In this document: piece by piece, positions 14,301 to 26,300 of the stretch
Numbering within the stretch: position 1 is the first letter of the stretch
Layout: each line of letters begins with the position of its first letter
Notes under the pieces: generated by a model
What the model was told of the DNA's origin: nothing
Databases searched by the model: none
What the model saw: only the letters and a program-made list of their open reading frames with translations
From: Ifrita kowaldi
Taxonomy: Eukaryota; Chordata; Aves; Passeriformes; Cinclosomatidae
Length of the DNA: 64,000 nt
Direction: 5' to 3'
Assembly (NCBI GenBank): GCA_013398055.1
Contig: VZRS01002799.1
Span: 915,845-979,844, forward strand
Made by a program: the position numbers and the translations under genes

Positions 14301-17300
14301 AGAAATTCCCTCCCCTCCTCTTTCCTATTCTTGTTTAACATTTCTGAATAAGTCAGTATTAATTCAGCTAACACTGCAGTGCAGCTTAAATACTCCTGCA
14401 CTTCTACCTCTAAAATGCTACCAAGTATTTTGATCACTGGCTGTAAGTCTCACCTCTTTCTCCTCTCACTGGGAAAACGACCGTATTCAGTAATGATTTT
14501 AATGATTTTAATCATAATTTACTCTGTAATGATTTTAATGAGAGCTTAATATGGGTGGCAAAAAAGACCTTTCATTGACAGCATGACGATTTAGAATAAA
14601 TTGAAATGATAATAACCCCTCATTTCTAAGGAGACCCAAGAGGATGGATAAGTCTGTATACAACCAACAAATTAGTCTCACAGAATGGTGTGTCGCACAG
14701 TAAAGAACTAAGAGCTCTTTGCCCATCTATTTTGTTACATTTTTGTAAATTATGGATAATGGGATGCAGTATCCTGACTTGACGCAGAATGCAGTAGCTG
14801 CAAAACAGAACAATAATGGTGACATAACTCTTGACATCTATCAGTGTGTGCTGTGTGTAATAGTAAAGTGGTATAAGGGGGGTACTGTTAGACATGCAAA
14901 ACAAATAATGTTTTTTAAGATGTGGTTATGGACCCACTTGGACTGCCAGGAAAGGGTTTGTTTAAGTGAGGTTTGTATAAACAATAATTTGTTAACCAAA
15001 CCAACAAGGCCCCTTTCCAAACCAAGGGAACACAGATTCATGCTTGTTCACAACACAACATGTTCTTGTTAAACAAACATTCCTCTTCATGTTTGTATTG
15101 CATTTGTACTATGTAAGCAGCATGTAAAGGGAACCCAGTCCTGTACTGAAACTAAAAGCTTTTGTAACCAGAAAGAGCCTCTGCAGAAGACAGAGAACCC
15201 ATTTTAAAGCATAATTGGTCCAAAATGTTGATTTCCTTAAAATAAGGTATCCCTCTCTCCATTTCTTATAATCTCAAATTAATAATGCAGATTAAATATA
15301 TGCCTGAAATGTTTGCTTCCACATATGTGACGAATACCTATCATATCTTGAAAGATCCCTTAGAATTAATTCAGCAGGCTCATAATTAATCAAAAGTTGC
15401 ACAGAAAGCCTGTACACAGGGTAAAAATGTCACTTCTCTTTTCCTAATCATTGGTGGTAAAAGCATATTATCACAAGATAGGTTTTGAAACTGTTTTGTA
15501 GCTTTGTGGTGGTGAGTCACAGACATGAGAAGGTTGGCTCTGTGAGCATGAAATGCAGTCAGATGCACATGGAATCTCTGCTCCAGCAATCCTATGTGTT
15601 GGGGTGAAATCCCCCTGCCTGTTCCAAACAAACCTCTCAAAAAGAGCCCAATCTGTCATTCCTGTGGCCTTAGCATTGAGGTACACAGGCATGGATAGTT
15701 CCTGACACCCTCCACCACTTCCTGCTAGTAGTAAGGAAAACCTGTCCCTGAAACACGTTCAGTTGTGCAGTATAAAGAGGGCTACTTGGTAAATTTAAAC
15801 CCATTAGTATGTAGAAGTCTATTATATTTCAAAATGTCTTCCAGTGACATTTTCTGGGTTTATATACATGAGGAAAACATGGGGGAAAACGTATTAGGTC
15901 TAACCAATTCCAGTTTTATAATTCCAGTTTCTTCCTCCTCTGTGAGAAAATGTAAAAAAAAAAAGTTTTTGTTTCCTGTAGGAGATTTGCATGGAAACCT
16001 GGATGATCTTTTGCTGATATTCTATAAGGTAAGTAGGTACTCTGAGATGTAGCATTTTCACTTTATGACTTGTTATTAATAACACATATTTGTGTGTGAC
16101 AGATTTATCACCAATAGAACTGTTCATGTGGTGTGCATACACCACACACACAAATTCTGGAATAATTTGGTGTATTTGTCAGAGCTTTTCCTTCTTCATA
16201 TCCTCCTGTTCACTGGGAAGGAGGAGATTGAGGAGATGATTATTTTCCTGAATGCTGAACTGCAGCATGAGCTAAAACTTAAGAGGACTCCTTGCAAAGT
16301 CTCCAAAGTTCTGCCACTGTTTTAAATTCCATATTGACTGAAGTCTGCTAAAATCAGGAGCTAAAGTAGTTCCTGATGTAACACTACACCGTGGATAATT
16401 TTGACTCTCAAGAAAAATGCAGAAGCTTTCATTTAGGCCTTCCACTGATACCTGTAGGTTTTTTGCTTTGGTTTTGGGTTGGGTTTTTTTGGTTTGTTTT
16501 TTGGGGTTTTTTTTAACAGGAAACAAGAAAAAGTGCTGTTTAAAAGCTTTTTAAGCCTTGGAAGCAATCACAGGATCTGCACAAAATAGAAGTACTTTGG
16601 GCACACTTAGCATATCCTTTTTTATCATGCTAAAAAAGCCTTGCCTTTACTGATGTGTAAAACAAATTAAGCTCCAGGCTACCTTTTCCACAATTGTATG
16701 TTTAACTGAAGATGCAGGAAATGTTGTGTATTTAGTTTCACGTTTATCTTCAGCATGAATCACCACCTTTGATTTAGCAGGTACTCTCTTTGATTTGAGC
16801 TTTCCGGGGTGGGGGGGGAGGTTTGTGTCAGATCCTTGCACATTCATCTGCACTGAATGGAGACTGAAGTAAGTTAAACCAGGTGTTTAAATGATGTAAT
16901 TCTCCCCCTGCTTCCAGCTTTGTTACCCTTCATCTGACACTGTTGAATGTAAATGTGGTTGTTTGCCCAAGTGCATACCTGAAGTCTGTTAAGTATAGTT
17001 AAAGTATAATCAGACCTTTTTATAGAGTTCTGCTTTTCTTGTTAATCAACCATCTTTAGCTGGTCCGTGGCTTGCAGTCTTTTAGTTGTTTAGCTCTGTT
17101 TTTGAAACTGGAATAAGAGTACAATACATGTTGGTTTCATACACAGAACCTGGAATGGGAAATTTATTTTGAAGATAAATGCTCAGATATAATTGTATTT
17201 ACAGCTGCAGTCAGCCTGCATTTTACTCTTTTGGTGTAAACAGATGCCGATCCCCCCTGCCTAACGGATGTTATAAAGAGAAAAAAAGTAAGCAACTCTA

Positions 17301-20300
17301 ATCCTGATTTCAGTAAATTCAGAGCCAAAACTCCCACTGACTTCAGACTAGAGACAACACCCAATTGTTCTCTGTTGAACTTCTAGGGGAGTCCCTTCCA
17401 CCAAACCAAATAAAATGGGCAAGTATTTTTTCACTTCAAAGCAGTTGAGAATATAGAGAGCATATGATAGAGCTGATTAGTTATTTAGAAGCAAATGAAA
17501 TGACACTATTTTCTGTCCACTCTGAGCAGTTTACTCAGATAAGCAGTGAACCCAGTCAGCTTCTGGGATCATTTTTTTTCTCCTTCCCAAATTCCGTTTT
17601 GGTTGGACGGGATTTCATCCTCCGAGTTGGTACGAACTACCTCAAACAAGAGGGTGCAATCCTAAACAGTGCCATGGGAGCGATCTCGGTCTGCACAGGG
17701 CTGTGCAGAGCTGAATGGATTCTGGAGGCCTGCATGCAGACCAGGCTTGTCACAGCACTTCCACAAACCAACCCCCACAAACACACAGAGCTGGCAATCT
17801 ACAGCATATTGATACAATGCTGCAGATGGTGTATAATCCTTACACCTGGTTTGGCTGAAGCTAAGACAGTTACTTATTTTTCCTCAATAACCCGTTTGTA
17901 AGGTTCATTCAGTCCCTGCATTAATCTTTATTAAATTACAGCATTTCCTGATATTCCTTGAAACACTTGAATTTTAAATTATGTATTCCTACGTTAGATT
18001 GTTAAAGGGATGCTATAGATAGAAATAGCCTGAAGCAGTAGAAAATGCCAACAACAAACGGAAGTTAATTAATAACTAACCCAGGAGATACAGTAATGAT
18101 GCCCAGCAGCAAGTTGCTAATCATTTCAGGGCCTTGTTTGCCTCTCTGACATGTCAGAGGCTGCAACAGCCTTTAATTTAGTTTTGCTCTCATCGTTGGT
18201 CGAAACCACAGAAAAGGAAACTGCATGACTGTGGAACAAAACTAAAATGTCACACTGAAGTTGGAAGTCCAAACCAAACTTGCTTAAAACTCAAACTGTG
18301 TGTAAGCTTTTCCAAAAGAAGGGTGATAGAGTCTGGAGAGTGCTCCAGTAGATCTGTCTTTCCATGAGGACTGTAGTTAGAGTGGTTGTGTGTATACTCA
18401 GAATCTGCTGGTGAATTCACATTCCTATTGGTTTTAAGGCAAAGCTTTTATTTATTTATCTTTCCAGAAACTGCTGCTGAGTTTCTGCATCTCTTCCACT
18501 CCTGAAACCCATCCTATCCTTTTTAAAATCACTTCAACCCACTGCATTAGCAGAGTCTCATACATTGCCACTCCTGTGAGCATAGACCAAGCACAGACCC
18601 CTTCTAAGTTAACTTGGAAAGGGCTCAGGACAGGCTATAGCAAAAACCAAGGAAGTTGTATTTACAGCAGCCAGGATGGAGAGACCAGGGTTCACTTCTG
18701 CATCCTGAAAGCACAGGACACTGATAGGGACAAAAGAAGATATTCTTGTATGGATTCGAATTACATGTTTCATTGAGTCCCTGGCCAAATCACATATCCT
18801 GCAATAAACCTGCTAAGACAGTACACCAGCAATGCCATAGGAACACAAGAAAGGCTTGACACTGACACAGTAGATATATTCAAGAAGTGGATGTGCATGT
18901 CTTGCAATGCTGCCAAAAAATGCTGCCAAAACTGTTAAGAGTGGCTTCTACAGTTATCACGTGATTTTGTAGATGTTCTATTGATATTTCTTGAGCATAT
19001 CAATTGAGAAAACAGAGGTTTCCCTTTTCTGGCAAGTCAAAGTTAAAATACTATTTCTGATACTCATGACTGGAAATGATGAAGCTACATATAGTTGGTG
19101 CTATATTTTCTGTAAGATGATGGCACCCATTGATGTGTTGGTAATTAATCTAATAAAACGTATCATCAGAACCAAATACTTGTTCTTGATAAGTCACCAT
19201 TTATAATAAAGCCTTTCTCTGTATCTTCAGGAAAAAAAAGGTAAGAAATAGCTGTATGTTCAGCCTCTCAGGTTTGTGAGCTTTCAAGTATATCTTGGCC
19301 CTCATGAGTAAAATTCAAGTAGTGCTTTCAGGATTAAAACAGCTGAAATCAAACTCTTCAAAGTTCTGTCTTAAGATTTTATATCCTCTGGACTATAGCC
19401 TTTCTCAGGAGTTCTAGGAGCATACACTGCAAACAATGTAAATGTATGAAATTCATTGAAACTTACGTCAGAAGATAATTTTTCATGGATTTCTTATCTT
19501 CCATTCAAAGTGAATGACTCCCTTCTGTTTGCAAATGCACAATTTCCTGGCAACAGTTGCATTAACAAAAATGTATCTTTTACTACAAGACTGATGTTCC
19601 TTTTGGTCCCTTTCAATTTAATTTAATAGATTGAGGAAAGGACTAGAGATGGCATTGTAATAACAGCTAGAGAGGTCATCTCTTCTCTAATGGGTCAGGT
19701 TGTCTGATATGGAGGTTTTTATTCTAAGCAGTGAAAATAAATGCTGCATTTTAGATCTCTGTATTATGTAGGATTTTTTTTCAGAATTTCTAGCAATGGG
19801 ATCTCATTTAAATGCTATTTCCTTTATTACGGTAGCATAGCAGCCTCTCTAAATGCCCCCCTTTTTTTTTCTTTCTGCAGAATGGTCTGCCTTCAGAACA
19901 AAACCGCTATGTCTTTAATGGTGATTTTGTCGACAGAGGGAAAAATTCTATGGAAATACTTATAATCCTATTTGCATTTCTTCTTATCTATCCCAATGAT
20001 TTACATTTGAATAGAGGAAACCATGAAGACTACATCATGAACCTGAGGTAGATTTTGGGAGTGGGGCATGTAGTATCTGGCCTTTCACTAGAAATATTTG
20101 AGCTTTTGAATGCTACTTTAGCCGCTGTGACACCCTAAAACAGAAATAATGTTTTATTAAGTAGTCAGGTGTAGCTTTGCCTCTTCAACGTGTGTGGGGG
20201 GAAGGAACATCCTCTCTACACACAGACATTTGAATGGGAATCATGTCTTGTCTTTGATCTAATCATAATCCATTGAAGTCAGAGGGCTTAGTGCAACATA

Positions 20301-23300
20301 CAGAGTATCAAAATTGGGGAAGGACAGATGGAAGGATGATATTTTAGTTAAAGAACATATTTAGCTAAAGCTGCTATTTTAGTTAACTTTGAACTAAGAT
20401 GTCACTTCTCAAACACAAGGGGAAGGTAAATATCCTACCTTCTACTCAGTGGCCTTCATTAGTTGGAGGTGTCAGTGCAGGAAAGCTGATGCCCCGTTTT
20501 CTAAGACAGACATTTGCACTCAGCTGTGCAGTGCTGCCAAGGAAGTGAACACAGCCAGTGACTCTGGCTGTAGTCAAAGGGTGACTTGGAGACAAAATCA
20601 TCTCACAGATGTAAGAACTCCTCTGTCCTACTCCCTACAATTCTAAGCCACCCCAGAAAGTCTTTGGGTGACTGACTGGTGGGTAACCTGCTGTTCCCCT
20701 TGGATCATTTGATGTGTGCACACAGGATGTATTGCTGTTTTAACACAGAGGCCTGTGTTAACATCTAGGTTAGAGCCCCATAGTCAAGTCCTGTTAATGA
20801 TCCACGTAAGAGAACCAGTTTCACGTGATAGTTACTTTTTCAGCACTTAACTTTAAAAACCCAAAAAACCCCAAAAAACCCAAACATAAACCAAAATCAG
20901 TTACTTAAACTATGAGGAAGAATTCCGACTCAAAATAGTAGAAAATATTAACTAAGTCTGTGATGGTGTGGAGTGCACAGATGTAGTCCTGTGTATCACT
21001 CTTTCCTGGGCATTTTGATTAGCAGTGCTACACACTGGTAAATTTGAAAGCTGTTGTGAAAATGCCCCTTGATGAAGGATATCTTGGTGTTAATAGAATG
21101 AGCTATCAAAATCCTTGTCCCTTGTGGGGGAAAAGATATGACACATGTCATTGTCTAAGAAAGTCACGTGTTCAAGGCCAGGTTGGATGAAGCTCTGAGC
21201 AATCTGATCTAGTGGAAGGTAGATTACCTCATTCCAACTCCCATGGCAGGGGGTTGGAATGAGGTAATCTTTAAAGTCCCTTTCAACCCAAACCATTCTA
21301 TAATATGATTCTATAGTGATATGATATTTAAGACAAAAACTCTGTGAAGGTTTTGTGGGAATTTTTGCCCATCATCAGTTAGGTTCCTTTGGAATTTGTC
21401 TCTGGTATCTAAAAGGTAGAGCTGGCAAAAAGGCCTCTTAATAATTATTGGGCTGGATTCTGTTCCTGACCTCTATTATGTACAAGAAACTGGTTTAACT
21501 CAATTCTCAAGACAGAGTGGAGGAAAGTACATTTCAACTGAAGTGAGATGGAATGGCAGGTGAAAAATGGGGCTAGAGAACTCCTGGAAAACACCATAGC
21601 ACAGGAAACCATGCAGAAGGGGCATACTGAAAATCAGTTCATTATGCTGTCCTGTTTTCAGATATGGCTTCACAAAAGAAGTTTCAAAGAAGTACAAGGT
21701 AAGATTCCTCCTCCTTCCACTATATTTTTTGTAGTCTTGCACATGTTAAATGAAACTTGTGTAAACAAGGAAACTTCCAACCAATTTATTTAGATGTAGC
21801 AGAGAATTACTTTAGTGATGTAGTTGAAATTATTTTGGCATATCAGTGGAATAACTGGCAAAACAATTTTAAGTGCTACTCTCTTGTGCCCAGAGATCTG
21901 TGGGATGAAATGAGTAACATCCATAAGACCAATCAAGAACACAAAAAGATGTGAACATGAAAGAAAAACTAAACGCTACAGAGACAATCGAATGGCCCTA
22001 AAGTAAATGTCAGAACATGTTCGTCAGGGTTGCAGTTCAGGATATCACCTGGACAACATTGTTGATATAAATTGGAGCAGACACTTTAGCAAAACCTTGA
22101 ACTTAGAAGCAACAGAATTGGCCAGAAACAGGATCTAATGTAAGAGCATATTTTACAGGACCATTGGAAACAGATTTTGTGTCTTCTGCGAGATGTCTTT
22201 AGCTGGCTTCCCCTTGCCACTATAATTGATAGCAAAGTTCTTATCCTACATGGGGGGATTTCAGACACCACAGATTTGGATTTCCTGAATGCACTTGAGA
22301 GAAATAAGGTAAGAGATCATATTTGTGTGAGGGTAATTTTGTTTTCTTTTAAAATTTTTGCAGTACAAATGCTAGGATCAAGTTGTTTACATTAGGAAAG
22401 GAAATGGCAGCAGTATAAGGCATGTAAGAAAAATAATAGTCCAATTTTTCTTCAAAATCAGGGCTTAGGAAGGAAGGTTGCAGTAGGTGTTGAGAGCCAA
22501 TTGTTTGGCTCTCTGCATAACATGGGTCTTTTGACCTTAAAATAGCTAAAACCACTTTAGATGCCTCCTCCTGCAGTGATGACACATTAGCCAGAAAATA
22601 TGAAAACTGCTTGATTCTTGGGCATTTCCAAACACTTTAGAAATCAATCTAGCCACATATTTCTTGCACTGCCTTTTGTCCTGGGGCTGTGCTTCTGCCA
22701 TCTGTTGTGTGGGGGAAGTTCTCCACCTGTGAGGCACTCCCTTGGCAGGAGCTGAGCGTTGTACATGTGGGAGAGCCTTTCCAGAAGGATCAGACTTCAA
22801 GAACTGGCCTTGATAAAACAGAATCTACTGCTTTTCATGGATTTAGAAGACAGAAATGTTCATGCTTTTTTTCAGAAATGGTGAGCACACACAGATCTTT
22901 CAAATCAGTGGAAAGTGGTGTGGGATTTGGTCTTGATTTGGACAACTTAATCAAGATGTCTGCTTGTGATCAGGGTGCTGAGACTCCTTATAGTCAATGG
23001 AGATCCAGGGGATCTGATGGAGATCATTGCTCAGGCACGTCTCCAGTGGTGTTGAAGGAAGTGCCCCATAGGCTAGAGATGTCCCCTCTGGCCTTTGCCT
23101 GCCTCTGAAGAAAGTCTTCTTTGTAGGTCTTCTTCACCAGTCCCCTTTAGGGAGATTTGTGTCTGCCCCTCTCAGACTAATTCACAGACACAGTGGAGCA
23201 TCTCAGGTGGCATAGAAGACCAATGTTTGAGCAACTCAGTGTACCCTGTCATCAGTGTCTGTGGAATCTAGAGCTATTTCTGTCATCCTCATATTTCCTA

Positions 23301-26300
23301 ATGCAGAAATAAATGCTTTACAGCACAGTCAGTTGTGTCTCTTTTTCAAAGATGTGAAAAAGGGCATGAACACTTCTGATCATTGGAGTCTAGGCTCCAT
23401 TGGCTGTACCACAGTGCACTAAAACTGGGTGCCTAACTGCAGATAGAGGTGTCCTCACTGTGAGATGAGTTCTGCCCATGCTTTCACCAGGACTCAGCTC
23501 TGCATGTTTCTGATGCAGTATCTGTAAAGTGCAGAATTAACAGGTCAAAGTTGCTGCCACAGGAGAGCGTTGCTAATGAGACATGTGTGGGCCACAACCC
23601 AGGGTGGTGTCACTCAAGGTCAAGTGATGTATTTTAATTGGTACAGCTGGCAGCTGACAGGTCTCAAATACTGGTCAGTGCACTGGAGAATAACCCAGTG
23701 TTGTGCACTTTGTTTTGAATTAGTCCTTTTCTTTGTTAAAGAGTAAAATTCAGGCATCTGTGGACTGTGCATGTTTTATTGGTGGGTGGGTTTTGGTTTG
23801 GGTTTTTTGGGTTGGTTGATTGGTTTGGTTTTGGGGTTTATTTTGGCTTTGTTCTGGAAATAAGCTAGTATGAGAGTATTTCATATGAGAAGACATTCCC
23901 TGGAGAAGAGTCCATGTTAATGGTCATCCATGGAGCCATAGCACACCACTCCAAAAAAGCAAATGCCCACGCATGTTGGAGGAGTTTGATTTAACAGTAT
24001 AAGGCCTGATGTAATACTTCATCAATTTCACTGCTGTCTTCCTGATACTCTATTTGTTTTAGCCTAATTAATCTAACAGCATGGTACTGTGTCAGAACAG
24101 AAGTGAATGGAGTTTCACCTTCAATACAATAGGAATGTATATTTTGTTTCCAGGGAAGCTGGGCACTGAAGCACCTTCCCTGAGCCCAGGCCCTACTTGC
24201 TGTATAGTGAGACCTTAAGATTGACTGTGTTTGGAATGAGTCTGTGTGTCTGGATAAGAATATGAAAGCAGCTCTGAAGAGCCTGGTTACTGATAGGTAT
24301 AAAGTAAAACTTCTGCAAGTGCCAAACACCTGCAGCTTCTCCAAAACCTGTGAATTCAGGACATTATGAGAGTTAACATAAGTCAAACTCTCTATGAGTT
24401 TTCCTGAGTACAGGAAACATGAGCTGATGTGCCTTTCAGCCAGCATCTCTGTATCAACTTTTGTTGTTGTGGTGGTAACTTGTTTTTTTCTTAAAGCTGA
24501 AATCTTTGATGCGGCCACCGAAGTCAGTGAGAGACGGACAGGACCAAACGAACAAGAGAATTCCCACGACCAAACCCAGTAAACACATTGCCAACCAGCA
24601 TGTTGCAGGGAAGACACAAAACATCTCTTCATTGGGCTCCACTGAGCCTTCAGGCTCAAATTTGCCTCCAGACCCCGCCCTGAAGGAATGGAAACAAGTA
24701 GGTGAAACCAAAGACACACTGATACCAAACCCCTCCTGCACAAACTCGGCAAGTGTTCTGTTCAGGCAGTGTAGTTAGGAACTTGAGGGAATGGTCTCTT
24801 AGTAAGAAAACAGTCATCCTAAGGAGTGTATTAGATACCTAAAGTTTTTTGGATGCTTTTTGTAGACCTGGTAATAAAGGCTTGGGATTTTATTCCTTAT
24901 AAGTAAAATTTGCTCAGTGTTTTCTTTTCTTAGCCGTTAGGAGGAGGAAACTACTCAGTACGAAATGGGTTTGCCTGCCCTCATGTGGTTGGATCTGTTG
25001 GTACAGAACTGGTTGTCGGTTTAAACAGGTCAGACTTTGCAATTGTTGGTGAGATAAAGCACCTTTTTTTGGCTGTGCTTTTGGCAGCTGAATGCTGATA
25101 TAGCCCCAGAAAGCCACCCAGCTCCTGAGACTACAGGCAGATTATTCAGAAGTGGGACGTTTTTGTCCTCTGGCTGTTCACTTCCTCTTTAATATTAGAG
25201 CCAACATGGAGCTTTTGTTATACTGTAATTTAATAAATTGTGACAATTTGGAAAGCTTAATTTCTCTGAAAATCTGATTTCCCAAGATACCTCTCTGACC
25301 TAAAAACTAACACAATGGGCACAAGCAATGCCCCCTTTCCCCCCCAAATCTGGCACTCCCCCAGCTAATCAAGCATCCACTAAGGCATGCTCACAAACAT
25401 GAAGTGGAATGTGTTAATGCAAACCTTACCCAGTAAGGTTTAAACAAACACATTTTGACTAATGTTTTCTACTGACCAGAATTAAACCATGATAATCCAC
25501 CTTCATGTCTGAATCCTGCTAAAATGCTAATATGTGAAATGTTGGTTTGAAACATGAGCTAACTGAAGACAATAAAGCCAAAGGCAACTCTTACCATGTT
25601 GAGAGCAGGTACTCCCAAGCTTAGATAAAACCACTGACCCATGTGTTTATCCAGTCTGTGCTGGGAAATAGAAATTGCCTCTCCTACCTACATGTGAAGA
25701 AGGCAGCTTTTGCTCTCTTTGAAATAGCCCAGGTACTGCTCCTGATGCACCGGCCCAAGTCTGAAAACCTCAGCTGTGAAAGGAGGTACATTGCTAAAAA
25801 GATATCTCTTCTGAAAAAAAAATTAATCCAAAATCTAGAAGATATTTCTTAAAAAGTAGAAGAAAAGTCTCAGCCCAAAAGAATACGCTCCTAAAAGGAA
25901 GGAAAAAATGCAAGACCTACATGTTAGCTAGGATGTGCTTTCTCCCTGTATTGTGGGGCTTTTGCTGTGGCCAGGATTTTAGACAGCCGTAGCCTGTCAG
26001 TCTTCCCCTACTGTCAGTCCTCACTTGCTTGAGTTTGCTCTTTATAGATCCTTGACATTCTGTGGAGTGATCCAAGAAGCCAAAATGGCTGTACACCAAA
26101 CAAGTGTCGAGGAGGAGGCTGTTACTTTGGTCCCGATGTCACTGCCAAGCTGTTTGAGAGGTATAATCTGAAGATGCTCATCAGGTCTCATGAATTTAAG
26201 CCAGAAGGTTATGAGATCAGTCATGATGGGAAGGTAAGATGCTTCCATGTAAAGCAGAATTCTCCTGTGAATTTCACAGGAACATCCACAGTAGATTTGT

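Noticed and set aside
14880..15072. Open frame that looked like a retroelement remnant (106 codons from 14752)
   Set aside because: No recognisable reverse transcriptase, integrase or gag motif and no repeat edges.
16130..16152. TG/CA palindrome near PPEF1 exon 6
   Set aside because: Arms of only 8 nt around a 4-nt loop in dinucleotide-rich sequence; expected by chance.
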